Counted from the first letter of the stretch, positions 37,101 through 50,020 are shown. The stretch is 64,000 bases of DNA from Sipunculus nudus (GCA_026874595.1 CM049322.1:53655386-53719385); one strand, 5' to 3'. Numbers and translations are program-made. Notes: a model not told the origin generated them from the letters alone.

Positions 37101-40100
37101 TATAAATGCAGATAAAGTGTAAGAGGAAGAGGTAATAAAGGCTATGGTTGGTTTATATGATTGGTTTGTATTGATGAGCAATATAATTTTGCAAATAATA
37201 TTTTGTGACCTGACCATGTGTTTCCTAATGTTGAAACTGAAGCATGTGAGCAGTTTGTGAATAAATGATATGTACTATTACCATGATCATTAGTTGGCTT
37301 TTGGATTAACTGTTGACATTTCAGTAGTTTACACATTTGTTCAATTGAATATATTTTTGTATAATATATATTATAAAATATATATGTATTTTTTGGTGAA
37401 ATATATACAGTTGAAATATAACTAATTCACAACATTAAACAGGGCAAACAAAGCCTGATCTCAAATTCTGCTGAGTCCGGAAAATAATGAACAAATGTTT
37501 GTATTAAATCCTAATTTAATCACATCAATTTTTTTTAAATTTAAGTTTATATTTCTATACATTTCCAATATAACATATATATCTGAATATAAAAATTGAT
37601 TCTAATTCTCAATTGCATCATCATAAATCTCAATCTGGTCAGATAACACCACATCATGCATACGAATGTTTTTATTTTTTACCACAAACATATATCTTTA
37701 AAATCTGCAAAACAATAAATATAAAAAAATAATACACAATTTTTAATTATGTCTTTATTTATCCATAATGTGCTTCATATTTTATAAATTAAAGCATACT
37801 GAAGGGTTCAATTATATTTTTTAAAATCACTTAAAAGAAAATTAATTTCTTTAAAAATGCTACATTACACAACATTGCCTCTTCTGCATTACACCTTGAA
37901 TTACTTGAATTACAAGGAAAGTTTTATATCAGAGTGGAAACAGCATTACAATTAAGGAGATACAGTGAAAGTAATAACACTTAACTGAATTTTTGGCATG
38001 TATATAGGAAATATATAAGAGAATATTTAGGGTGAATATTAAGAAAACAAGATAACTGTTTTTTATATTAGGCAGTTCTGAAGTGTAATAATAGGTTTTT
38101 AATGGAATTTTGAGGTTATTCCTAAATATCTTGTAGGAAACGAAGTTATATTGAACAAGTATTCTGTATGGTAGGATAATTTTATGTCATAATAAGAATG
38201 TGGCATGATAATGAAAGGTGCAATATAAGAGTTTTAAAATAATATAATCCACACCTGCTTACAACCAAGTTGTTTTATTTTAGTGAACAGCCTCTGGTAA
38301 TTGTTTACCAAAATAGAAAACAAATGGACCGCATGGGCAAATATGGCAAAAACATGGTATTCTTGGATGCCAGCTATAAAGGTGTAGTATTAAACAATTT
38401 ATTCTTAGCATATCTGATGTTAATCTTTGACTGAATTTAATACATTTATATAAATACCATTAAACAAAAAACGATTTAAAAATTATATTTTCCCTGGTAA
38501 AAAATTTCTTTATAAAGTAGAAGTGTTATATTAAATTTGAAATGTTACAGAAAATAAAACGCATATTTTTGATAGCTATGGAAAGTGAAGTTTTCCCCTT
38601 TTTATGACTGCAAGTGCAAAGAAAATTATGATCCAATCGGACCCAAATATATTAATATTATTTTAAATAAACATTTGTTTCATATATGACTAAATTGTTA
38701 AAAAATCTACTTAAATAAGTATTTATATTTATATATTTTAAATTATTATTACTGACAGGTTTAACTGCTTACGGATATGCAGTATACTGCTTACAAGCAA
38801 GGGATTCTCGTGGCCATGGAACACCACTAGCCTTTTTTGTAATATCAAGTGACACCACCGAGATCATCACTTTGTGCCTTAGATCATTGCGGGACAATGC
38901 TGTCAAGAGAAGTGTGGTTTTTGAACCAAGGTTAGTCAAACAATGTTTTCTTTAATTATATGCTGGCCTCTATTTGTGTGTTTATAAGAAAAATAAAGTA
39001 ATCTGTGCTAGCGATTAAGCTTTGTCCATCCATTAATATGACAAAAATTAAAATGCAAATGATTTAATTAAGGAGACTTTTCAAGTACCTACCTGGATTT
39101 AAAGTTAGAAGATTCCAGGCAATATATATGATAAATTAATTCATTTTGACAATCTGATGTTTTCATGCAGGGCTGTCATGGTGGACAAGGACGCTAAAGA
39201 GATAGCAGCAATAAAGAATGTGTTTCCACACACAGTAATTCTCTTGTGTTGGTTCCATGTCCTGCAGGTGAATATTTATATGTATATATAGCACACAAAA
39301 AATTGTTTTGCGAAAAAATGCTATTTTTATTGTACTTGTATGTTTTTATATTATTTATTATGTAATTACATGCAGGGCTTTCAAGAATGCCGAATCTTCA
39401 AATTTTCTTTTTAATGAAATCCATGAACATGTGTATGTGGGTGGCATAAGTTAATTCTATTCATTTATTTTCAGACAACCAGTGCAGTCAAATGCCTTTT
39501 ATGTAGATTGTTTGGACAGAGGCATTTTTTTATTATAATTTTTTATGTTATGTTTTTTATTCATTGGGTATATTAACTTAATAATATGCAATGTTACACA
39601 CCTTTCATGTAATGTAAATTATTGTTAAAATTTTTATATAATTTTATATAATGATAACTCCTGCACAGCTCCATTGAAAGGTTACAAATTTACAGATAAA
39701 TTAAGATTTTTGTATAATTCAGGCTATATATAGATGGTTGAACCAGAGGGATTCTGGAGTTTCTGGGGCCACAAATGCACCAATTCGGAAGTCCATCATA
39801 CAAACACTGAGAAACATGAAGTATTCCACCACAGTAAGAACACAAAATTGATTATGTAATAAACATAAAAGGTATGGTCGGCTTTGTCAACTTTCAGTCA
39901 ACAACAGTTTTGTGGCCTAATTATGCAGCCTTCTACATTTGTTCTGTTAACAATAATTATACAACCACACAAAGTGACCTCATTTACAACCATACTGTGT
40001 AAATAAAAGCTAATCAAGAACTGATATGTCCAGGGTCAACTATTAACTGTGAGTGTGATAAAAGGTGGACACTTAACTGGCACATAAACAGTATGTGAAG

Positions 40101-41131
40101 CAGATTTTATGTATAGTAAAATATCATTAAATTTGTTCTGTGTAATGTTTTTAATATTAACTTAAAGTTCCTGAGGTACATAATGGTAAAATATAAACAG
40201 TGATATCCTCTTTCTTGTTACATGTAGGAAGAAGATTTTATGGCAAAAGCTGGTCACTTACCTGAACTATGGCAGAAGTACCCAGCAGTACTGAACTACA
40301 TCAAAGGGAACTGGATTGGGCAGGGTGCCATGTGGGCCAATTATGGTAGAAGATTCTTTCACGAGGACCACGAAACCAACAATCTGGTAGAAAGGTGAAT
40401 TGCTTTATCAAGGCCTTTTAGAATCATAATACTTTTCATTACATGGAAATCTTAAGCATTATGCTGTACTGTTTATATCTAAATTTATTTTTTAACTTTT
40501 ACTACTTATTAAGAAACTTGGAAAATCCAGGAGCTATTTAAAGAAATGCAATTTTTTTAAAGGTAAGAGAGAACACATTTTTATATCAAAATATCAACCA
40601 ATCAATGTCTTAATTAAGCATATTTGGAAATTGACCATAAAAATCCTTAGTCTGACAAATGCTTTAAAGATCTCAGACTTATATAACACCTCTAGTGATG
40701 CAAAATAAGTTCATGATACTAAATGATTTTGTATACTCTGATATATATATAGCTGTCATAAGATAATTCTGTCCTCTCTGAGATACCTTAGGTTTTGTTC
40801 CATTTCATTCAAGGTTCTTCCTTACCCTAAAATACAACTTCTTGGGAGGATACAGTAACAGACGAGTCGACGAACTTCTTCTTTTACTTGATGGGGATGT
40901 GTCACAGTATCATGAGTATGTTTTTCCTAAATTCAAAATGAATTATTAAAACGAATAATAAGAACACCTTCCTTCATACAACTTCAATAATCTTTTATGA
41001 TGCATGCTTTCTTTCCATGAAAATATACATTAAATGTTATGTTCAAGTCCGAAGAGACTTTAATTATTTTGTTTAAATCAATAATTTATAGTAATTAATC
41101 ACTTAATATTCAATGGAACAGAACTTAAATC

Positions 41132-41193
<62 letters not shown>

Positions 41194-44100
41194 TTAAAAA
41201 AAAACATGTGTTTAGCTACCTGGATGAACTCGAAAAGGTTGGACGCCTGGAATCCAACCGGGTAACAGAGAAGGGGAAACTACAGGCAGAAAAGCTGCTG
41301 CTCCAGGGATGGGCCCAGAAATGTCTCTGGATAGACGATTCTCAGTGCCTGTGCCAGGTCCCTTCACAAACCATCCCCGACTCATATCTGGATGTGGACC
41401 TGGTACGAGCTACTTGCACCTGCAAAACCGCATCACAAGAAGGTAAAATAATAATTATAAAAAAAACTAGATATTTCTTGGCACCGCAGGTGCCAGAGTA
41501 TCCCCAGACATAATACGACCCCCTCTTTAAGAATAGGCCCCCATTTTTAGCTCAGCTGACTGTAAGTCATCTGAGCTATAGCAATCACTCTTTGTCCATC
41601 GTCCATCCGGCCATCAGGCCGTCTGTCTGTTAACAAGGATGTAGTTATCTGTCAACAGGGTTCAAAATGTAACGACTGGACCTAGAATCTTCCTTCTTGA
41701 CACAAAGGGTGACCCATGAAAAGTCTCCAGGGAAACCTGAAATTAGGTCTCTGTTACCTGACTTATAAATGTTAACTAGAAATGATGAACGAGAACAAAA
41801 ATTGCTGGATTAAGGGAATAAAAATTGTGTTAGATAAATATAATATGATTAATTTTTTCAGACATCCAGAATATTTTAATGCAAATCTGCTGAGAGAAAA
41901 ATTACAAGCCGAAAACATTACAGTGTGGAAAAATAATATGTGGCAGGATAATGGAAATGGAGGAGGAAATAAACTGAGAACTTACAGGGAATTCAAAACA
42001 GAATTTAAATTTGAGAGATATTTAGAAATATTCAATAATAGAGAACAGAGAAGTAAATTTACACAATTAAGAATTAGTGCACATGAACTTAATATTGAAA
42101 AGGGTAGATATATCAGACCAAACATTCCATCAGAACATAGAATTTGTACAAAATGTAATGAAGACATAGTAGAAGATGAATACCATTTGTTTAAATGTAA
42201 TTATTATGAAGACATAAGGGAAAGATTTGAAATTAGTATATGTAACAGAAATGAGTTTATAGATAAAATGATAGCCAATATTGATGAAAGTAATACTGGT
42301 ATTACAAAATTTGTATACTATGCACTAAAAAAGAGAAAACATGGGAATAACTCATATAATACACAAAACTAAAATTATTAGTAAATAGAACCAAAATGAA
42401 ATTTAGCCAATACAGAATTACTGTCACAAAATCTAAAATGTAAATATGTTATATTCTAAACAAAGAGTTGAAAGATAGAGGTCAGTTCTTTACTTTTAAA
42501 TTCCGTCCACATATATACAGATATCTGTATGTATAAGCATAAAGATATGGGTTAATGTCGATTTGTATATATTTATATACGTGTATATATATATATATGT
42601 GTACTGTAGTATGTGCATGTGTATATATATATACGTGTATATATGTGTGTATGCACATGCATGTGTGTGCATATATATGTATATATATATTTATATATAT
42701 ATATATATATATATTTATTCACTAAGGTTTAGTGATACATGTTTAATAGATCTTTTATATGGTTTAATTATAGCACAATTAGTTTGCACCCATATCCTTT
42801 GAGCTGTGGCACTCCAAAGTACAGCTCAGAATAATGGAAAATTTGATACAAAAGCTGAAGTATCTGAACAACTTATGCGGAGATCACCATAATTGTTTGT
42901 ATGGATATTGATCATGAGATGTTTCATCAGTTTCTGCAGACTGGTGGCACCACATGTATTTGTTCGGGCTTTTTTTCGAATTTTTTTCTCTATTTTTGAG
43001 ACCTAAAGATAGGAACATCTGTTAACATGGCACAAATCATAACAACTGGACCTAGAATCTTCATTCTTTACACACAGGGAGACCCATAAAATCCATGGAA
43101 ACCTGAAATTAGGTCTCTGTTACCCATATCCATTAAGCTGTATGGCTCCAAAATCCCCCCCCCCCCAAATAATGAAAATTTGATACAAAAACTCCAGTAT
43201 CTGAGTAACTACAACACTGATGCTCATGAATTTTGGCATACATATTGATCATGACATGTTCCATCAGTTTCAGCAGAACAAGTTATCCAGAGCCCACCAT
43301 GCTTCTTTATTATATGGATATTGACCATTAAGTGTTTTTATTAGTTTCTGCAGACTGGTGGAGCCACCTGTATTTTTTTTAAAGTTTACACACTTTTTCT
43401 CTATTTTTGAGATATATTAATACATACACAATCTAAGTTTGTTGGTTAATCTGTTTGATGCTTCATTTGAAAGGTTATATACTACCATTCAGATGATAAA
43501 ATTTCCTTTTGCAAATCTCTTCCCAGTCAGCTTAGCGTCATGACCCTTGTTAGCAGCATATACTGACACTTGGCAAGCAATTATTGTTTCTTCCATCTAT
43601 CAATCCACAATCTTTTTGAAGATGTTGGTCCTGTGACCTTGACCTTTGACCTCATGACCCCGAAATCAATTGGGGTCTTGCTTTTTCAATGGGACATATA
43701 TAAGTCAAGTTTGAAATCTATACATCAATAAAAGCAGGAATTATCATCCAGAAACTAATTTTTTGACAGATGGCTCCTGTGGCCTTGACCTTTGACCCCA
43801 AAATTGATATTGATTATCCACTTTTATATATATATCAATAGAGGTCTAGATTTATTGATGGGTCATATATAAGTCAGGTTTGAAATCCATATCTTAATCC
43901 AAGCTTGAATTATTATATCAGGAACTAATTTTTGGACAGATGGCTCCTGTGACCTTCACCTTTGACCTTGTGACATCAAAATTGATAGGGGTCTTCCTCT
44001 ATTGGCAGATGAAATATATGTGCAAGATGAAAGGTCTGAGATGAAATGTTTGGCTGAAAATGCATCCACAATCTTTTTAAAGATGTGTCTTGTGACCTTG

Positions 44101-45472
44101 ACCTTTGACCTCATGATCCCAAAATCAATTGGAGTATTGCTTATTCAATGGGTCATATATAAGTCAAGTTTGAAATCTATACATTAATAAAAGCAGGAAT
44201 TATCATCCAGAAACTAATTTTTTGACAGATGGCTCATGTGGCCTTGACCTTTGACCTTGCGGCCCCAAAATTGATATGGATCATCCACTATTGGCAAGTG
44301 AGCTATATATTCAAGATGGAAGACCTGGGATGAAAGTTTGGCTTAAAATGCACCCACAGTGTCTTTTAAGATGCAAGTCCAGTAACCTTGACCTTTGACC
44401 TCATGACCCTAGAACCTATAGGGTTCTTACTTTAGTGGTTGGCCATACATAAGTCACGTTTGAAATCCATATGACTATCAACACTGGAGATTTCATAAGA
44501 GATGTGTGATTTTCACCAAATATGGACACATTAAAGGTCAAGGCCACTCTCATGGTAAAGGTCATGACCCAAATGTAAATAGACCATCTCTCTACATGTG
44601 CGTAATATGAAAGAAATCTGTCCATTAGTTTTGAACATGAGAGATTAAGTGCCCATCCTGATCACATACCCCTCCCTGATCACATACTCACATTTTATGA
44701 GTGGACATTCTAGCTATAAATATTGACAAATGTGATCACTACACAAGTTTTATTATATATGTATATAAATAATACCATTACATGTTTTTATATCTCTGCA
44801 GGAATGTGCAAGCACGTTCATGTAGCTCTTAACGTGGCCAGTATGAGGAATATCAATGTTGAATTGGCAAGAGCTGCAGCTGCTCAGAAGCTTGTTGATG
44901 GGAATAATTTTCAAATTGATGGAAAAGATGTAATGGTATTTGATAACAACAATATTTCCACTGTTATAAAAGGTGAAGTATGCACATGTGTGGCAGCTTC
45001 ACATGGATTACAATGTGTATGTAAACAAGTCTGTGACATGGTTAAGGCATATGAAATGTCAGTTTTACCTGAGCCAGGCTCATCTGGTGATGACAGTGAG
45101 GATGTGGACATTTCACATGAAGTGACACCTATCTCAAAAGTCCAAATCGCCAAGCAACAGGTTAATGAGATTTTAACATTTCTTGAAAGTGAAAATTTTG
45201 TTCCAGAAGACAATCTTGATACAATGCAAAATATCCAAAAGTTGCACAGTGAAATATTCAAGAAGAAATTCAAAAGAATCAGTATGAAAAGAAAGATTGG
45301 TGTTAATTCTAAAACCAGACAGGCAATAGAAAATGCCAAAAGAAAGAGAAAACCCCTTGATCATTGTTACATCCCCAATTCATATTGCAAAAAGCATTCT
45401 CAAAAAAATTTGGATGGAAGTCTTAAGAAGTATTCCTGTAGCAAGGGGAGCCAGAGAAGTACTTTCTTGTAA
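34115..45472 (+). CDS. MULE transposase with FAR1/WRKY-GCM1-like N-terminus and SWIM zinc finger, 13 exons
   Basis: Exons are 34115-34263, 34735-34845, 35531-35762, 36327-36466, 36890-36976, 38284-38381, 38759-38930, 39171-39267, 39723-39833, 40228-40394, 40814-40915, 41216-41442 and 44802-45472, giving 787 residues with GT-AG junctions all in frame. An N-terminal Cys/His set (C85, C107, H134, H137) resembles FAR1/WRKY-GCM1 DNA-binding fingers. The MULE catalytic core follows: D268 (FLDASYKG), D335 (VMVDKD), C356-x2-H359 (LCWFHV) and E454 (TNNLVERFFLTLK). A SWIM finger C556-x-C558-x8-C567-x-H569 is split by the 3.4-kb last intron. A second motif with the same spacing, C625-C627-C636-C638, has Cys for His. 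Basic segments near the C-terminus (such as KRKRK 744-748) suggest nuclear import. It should cut and join transposon ends. The start is uncertain: an acceptor at 34165 could instead begin this exon at 34166, in frame. Confidence 0.88.
34945..34992. repeat. poly-C tract in a transposase intron
   Basis: Runs of C are broken by single A, T or G bases in intron 2 of the transposase. This kind of tract is prone to assembly or sequencing error. Confidence 0.9.
41137..41191. repeat. (TA)n microsatellite just upstream of transposase exon 12
   Basis: A TA tract of about 55 bp ends 24 bp before the exon at 41216. Confidence 0.95.
41759..42787 (+). mobile_element. 5'-truncated non-LTR retrotransposon fragment nested in the repeat
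   Basis: The roughly 1.03-kb insertion carries the 196-codon open frame at 41782-42372 and a TA/TG-rich tail (42560-42715). Its boundaries are set by the interruption of the 340-bp-unit repeat. Only 1-3 bases of shared sequence are seen at the junction, so no clear target duplication remains. Confidence 0.6.
41782..42372 (+). pseudogene. C-terminal part of a LINE-type reverse transcriptase protein
   Basis: The 196-residue frame ends with a Cys/His cluster, C122-x2-C125-x9-H135-x3-C139, in the context [20 protein letters not shown]. That is the usual end of many invertebrate non-LTR retrotransposon ORF2 proteins (zf-RVT-like). No polymerase or endonuclease domain is present, so this is a dead fragment. 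It lies on the sense strand of the last transposase intron and is flanked by non-coding repeat. It is not an exon of the transposase, because the SWIM finger is completed only by joining 41442 to 44802. Confidence 0.65.
43600..44640 (+). repeat. diverged tandem repeat with GACCTTGACCTTTGACCT cores in the last transposase intron
   Basis: About six copies of TGACCTTGACCTTTGACCTC or close variants lie near 43635, 43775, 43950, 44095, 44235 and 44385, roughly every 150 bp. Flanking phrases such as CAATGGGWCATATATAAGTC and TTTTTGACAGATGGCTC repeat too. Each core contains TGACCTTTGACCT, the complement of a DR1 nuclear-receptor element. A 61-codon frame at 44002-44187 is part of the repeat. Confidence 0.75.
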
Positions 45473-46027
45473 CTGAAATTGTGTATTTCAAGTTTATTCA
45501 TGGTAACTAGCAGCCAAAATTACAAGTTCCTAAGCAATTTCTGTAAAGATTTCAAGAAAGGTTGCTATTTAGTATTAAGGTATGGAATATACTCCTGTCA
45601 TGCAGAGATAATCATAAATGTTTGCATACACTACTCTTACTGACAACGAAGGTTTAGGATGACTAATCTTACATACTTCATGTCTTAGCATACCCAGATA
45701 AGCTATAACGATTAAACACGTGTGTTATTCCGAGGGTTAAATTTGATCTTTAACCCTCAACTGCCTTAGCATTGATCTCACATACTCGGCCATATTGGCC
45801 CGAAATTTACCAACTTGAAAACATGAAATAAGCTTTGACAACTTTTTTACAAAATGAAGTTTATACATTTATCTTTACAAGAACTATAAATGACAATATA
45901 ATGCTAGCTAATTTCAAATCTTGCAACATATTTTGTATATATGGTAATTGTCATGAATAACACAACAACCATACCTGTTTTATTTCATATTTATTCAAAC
46001 AAATCAACATCCATCATCTAAGTTAGT
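45473..46027. terminator. intergenic 3' ends of the two convergent MULE genes, with central hairpin
   Basis: A perfect 10-bp stem, GAGGGTTAAA / TTTAACCCTC (45732-45741 and 45749-45758, 7-nt loop), sits almost midway between the two stop codons (260 and 270 bp). Possible polyadenylation signals are ATTAAA at 45711 for the plus gene and two AATAAA on the minus strand (plus positions 45979-45984 and 45990-45995). Confidence 0.5.
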
Positions 46028-46177
46028 TTAAATATTATTATGGATCACAGTTTTAATGATTTCTTTCACAGATTTTATAATTTCGACCCCCCCATGAGTG
46101 ATTTGGTCCATAGGCGAATGCTTCTCTATAGCTTCAACTGCACTGTCGATCAGTTTGCTGTAATAAATAGAATAATG

Positions 46178-46219
<42 letters not shown>

Positions 46220-49200
46220 TATATATATATAATGGCAGTAAATTATCCCACCAGTGCCAGATTAATGCAACTGGAGGCATGTGCTGGGCAAGCTAGTCTT
46301 CATTTAATAACTTTTATTTACAAATATCTGTATGATAAATATTGCTAAATTTAAGCATACGTGAAGCATGATCATTGGATATTATTCTTCATGTATTAAC
46401 TTTTTTTAGAGCTATTTTGATAAAAAAAATTAGCGGCATATTTTCAGTACTGTTGGCTTTCCAATGTACATAAAACTCATATCTATTATCAGTATGTGTT
46501 GTTGTCCATTATGACAGTTGTCAATAGATAATGAATGGTAAGCTATGTATATATTATAGATGTCATAATAGTTAATCTGATGTATGACATGTTTTTTGAT
46601 AACATTTTCATGATATGTAATACAGCATGTGATGGAAAATACAACTTTCAGAATTTGATATGCAGTGGAGTTCTAGGTCCTGAAAGGTTCATTCTTATGA
46701 CTATCAGTAGTGTTTATTAAAAAATTTGTCTACAACATGTCTACCAAAACAGATGGTAGTAATTGCAGCTAAAATTTAGTTTTTGTATGTTTAGCATCTG
46801 ATATTACAATTTCTCAACTACACTTGAATATAATTTTAGATGCACCTGAAATGCAATTTTGATATCTTCAAGTTAACTTTTCATCTGTTGTTGTTACAAT
46901 ACAAGATGTATAAAGTATATTATTCTTAAATTTAAAGGTGATTTATTATGCATGTTTAGATGCATTGGTTTTGACTTATGCCTTCTGTATTATGTTCATA
47001 ACATTATGAATTGTAAGTAATAAAATTAATATCATATGCTTACACTGTCTTCTCAATGTTCAGTTTTTTCTCAACTTGACTTTCCCCAGGCACATCAAGA
47101 GGCACCTTGGGCACAACCTTGGTGCATGTATGGGTCAGAGACTGTGCTAGTCCCTTTACATCGGCTGAAATATTTTAAGTTACATATACTGTAAGTTTTT
47201 TAATTTTTATTTGTTTTAAATTATTTGTTAATCAAGTTACCTGGTCACATTCATGACTTTACCAGCAAATGTTGTGTTCTATATGTGCACTATTTAGAGA
47301 AGTATTTATTTATTTATACAAACAAATAAGTGCCACATATTAATCATAAATGACACTTGTGACATAAATGACATGAAACTTGCATTTTATTTTTAAATTC
47401 TTTATTTATCCAAATCATTATATATTCATAAACAACCATTTATTAAACCTGCACACCTGGATGAAGCTTTGAGAAGAAGGTAAGGCCATCATTAGACACA
47501 TCTCCTGTCTGCCCCTCCACAGCCAGCTGGTACAGCTTCTGTAGGTCCTTCATGTGTGGACTGCTATGTCCTATTCTGAGGGCCTCTGACAGTGCCAGAA
47601 ATGACATATGCTCAGGAGGCCCTACCCACTGGCATATCATTTCCCCAGACACTGCCAGCTGAGGCACTGGGGTCCTCCTACTTCTGCGAGGAGCAAGTCT
47701 AGACTCCACATGAGTCACACCTAGATGTTGAATAATTTTATATTTAATATCCATGGTAAAAGTGTATCAGCAAGGTGTAGTTTGAAATTCTGCAAAATAT
47801 GCTAAAAAAGTGAAGACATCAGGGAAAATGATACAATTGTAATGGGATTCAGGGGGTATATAAATTTTTATCAACAGAGACAATTTAATTTTCAATAAAC
47901 CATTCAGAAAATATTATTTATACATCAGAAAAACAATATATTATAAATATGAATGATATATAGACTTTGGTTCAATTTCTGCCATATGGACAAGAATTAA
48001 CAGATGGGATATGAATAATTATAAATAACTTCAGCCTTGCTTCTATTTTATACATACCATTTTTAAAGGGGCTGGTAATATCAAACCATGCAGTCCATAT
48101 AGTTTCCTCTAGGAACGCCTGTTTTCACTTATTTTACCAGGAAAGTGGTCAGATATATTACTATACTGATATGAAAATGATGCCTTACATATGTCTTTTC
48201 TGACCAATTTATTAAAAAGTTCAAGGGTTAATGTTTAATTCATAAAAATTATGTACAATATAAAAATAGGTTCCTTCGAGTAAAATGAAATTATATTGAT
48301 TTGCATACATCAAATATAGGATATATCATAACATATAACATAACATATGAACTAGGATGTACAAACGATATAATCTTAATATATTTCATGGTGCTTACTT
48401 TGTATATATAACTTTTATGTAGGTAATGATCAAGACAACTGTATACCTAACTTACATGCTGGGATGAAACTTGTAAAAAGAGCTAATATTTTACCATTAT
48501 ATGTATTTTATCATTATATATATCATTATATTCACACACACCATTAAACACCACCCTTGAAGATAAACTGATGCAATATACCTACATTCTACTTTTTTCA
48601 GCTGCTCCACTGTCTCAGTTTTAACAGCATCTGGGGCAATTTCTGTAAATTTACAAACAATGATTACATAATTGGAAATAATATAATTTAAATTACTAAA
48701 AATATATATATATATATATATATAGATGATACTTTGAAATAATGGTTACATAAGTCATTAATATATACTTAAAATACAGAGTTTATGTATTTAGTTTAAT
48801 TTATTAATTAAATACATGTATATACAAAACAACTCTTATAATACAAATTATTATATTGAATGTGATATCAATCAATTATTATTTTAAATCAAAACATTAT
48901 GTGTTACTCTCTTGCTTTCACCAGTAATGCTTGCAGATGTAAACTTACTTCCACATTTTTGCTTCTTGTGCTCATTGTGAGAGCCTGGTGGACACTCTGA
49001 CTCATTTGGACCTTAATTTGCAACAACAGAATAAATTTTTCACTTACATTTGTAACAATATTACTTATGATATAAAAAAATAAACAAAAAAAAAAATAAA
49101 TATAATTTTCAAAAATATTTATTGTAAATCTTAGTAGTTATAGTAAATTTACTGTAAAATATAAATAAAATACTGCAGTAAATGATAGAACAAGAAAATA

Positions 49201-49550
49201 TATTTATAGCTTCTAAACACACTTGCGGTTATGATGCTCTTATTGGATATGCTCATTTATTACAATATATGAGATATGTCACGTTATCTTGTATAAATGA
49301 TGAACCTGCCTTACATTTCAAAATATTCAAATCATTTCTTCAAAACATCAAGAAATGATTATATAGCAAATCAATCATTCAGCCCATTTCATAATTTAAA
49401 ATATATTTACCATTTATATTGTTATTTATTTCATTAATTTTAAACATATATTGAAGCAAGTTATAGTTTGACTATAATAAATTAATTATACATACCAGTA
49501 CCTGGACCCTTCCTTTTTTCACCTTGTTGCTGGATCTTGTGTTCTTCCAT
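46028..49550 (-). CDS. second MULE gene, unknown function, six exons, 229 residues
   Basis: Reading on the minus strand, exons 49496-49550, 48949-49011, 48586-48642, 47457-47720, 47044-47164 and 46028-46157 join in frame with GT-AG junctions into 229 codons plus TAA. The first ATG has a clean upstream context. I recognise no family. Visible features are a symmetric Cys/His set C25-x4-H30-x2-H33-x4-C38 that could bind a metal, a basic patch RLAPRRSRR at 66-74 that could be a nuclear signal or bind nucleic acid, a mainly helical middle and a helix-rich C-terminal tail. It is convergent with the transposase and ends 555 bp from it, so it is probably an accessory transposition protein by position only. 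Six independent in-phase splices make it a real gene rather than chance. Confidence 0.75.
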
Positions 49551-49982
49551 ATTTGACTACATTTAAATTAATATTAATATTTATTATCATAAGTTATATC
49601 CTAGGCCCCATTTTTAAATTTAAATTACTTATATATAATGGTAACCTATCTTGTATAATTTTATAAAATGTCAAATAATATATCTTTTACCATAATAAAT
49701 ATAATAATACATGTATAACCTTTAAATCACTTAAGAAAAATATTTTAATATTTGTTATTTATTTATTTTAAATTTATATTATACATCAATTCACATTATT
49801 TACTAAAATTTCTGTATATAGATCAGTATATTAAAGATATACATTAACATATCAGTTTTCAATATGTTTATAAGTATTACTCTTAAATATACATGTATCT
49901 TAAACTTATTTAATTAAATAATTATATATATATATATTTAACAAATAACACCTGCTGAATAAATTTAATGTAATTAATATTT

Positions 49983-50020
<38 letters not shown>

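Larger units (their letters stand above)
41548..43400 (+). repeat. copy of the 340-bp-unit repeat inside the last transposase intron, split by a retrotransposon fragment
   Basis: It starts TTAGCTCAGCTGACTGTAAG then TCATCTGAGCTATAGC, like 7690. It continues through CTGGACCTAGAATCTTC and GAAATTAGGTCTCTGTTACC, breaks at about 41758, and resumes at about 42788 with CCATATCCTTTGAGCTGTGG, as the family consensus predicts. At least two units follow, to about 43400. Confidence 0.75.

Noticed and set aside
41782-42372. 196-codon frame as a host gene or a transposase exon
   Set aside because: It carries a LINE ORF2-type C-terminal Cys/His cluster, interrupts a repeat, and is skipped when the SWIM finger is assembled.
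42563-42802. 79-codon Tyr/Ile-rich frame
   Set aside because: It is a translation of TATA/TGTA simple repeat in the retrotransposon tail. The same applies to 26711-26926 on the minus strand.
44911-45339. 142-codon open frame on the minus strand
   Set aside because: It is antisense to the last transposase exon, which has coherent protein features and in-frame splicing. The minus frame has no domain.
34115-45472. Domesticated host SWIM-domain gene instead of transposon gene
   Set aside because: Perfect target duplication and matching terminal repeats bracket it, and the DDE residues are intact. Both point to a mobile element.
47443-47754. 103-codon single open frame taken as a small intronless gene
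   Set aside because: It contains clear splice sites at both sides (47720 and 47457) and joins in phase with five other exons. It is exon 4 of the second MULE gene extended by chance into the introns.
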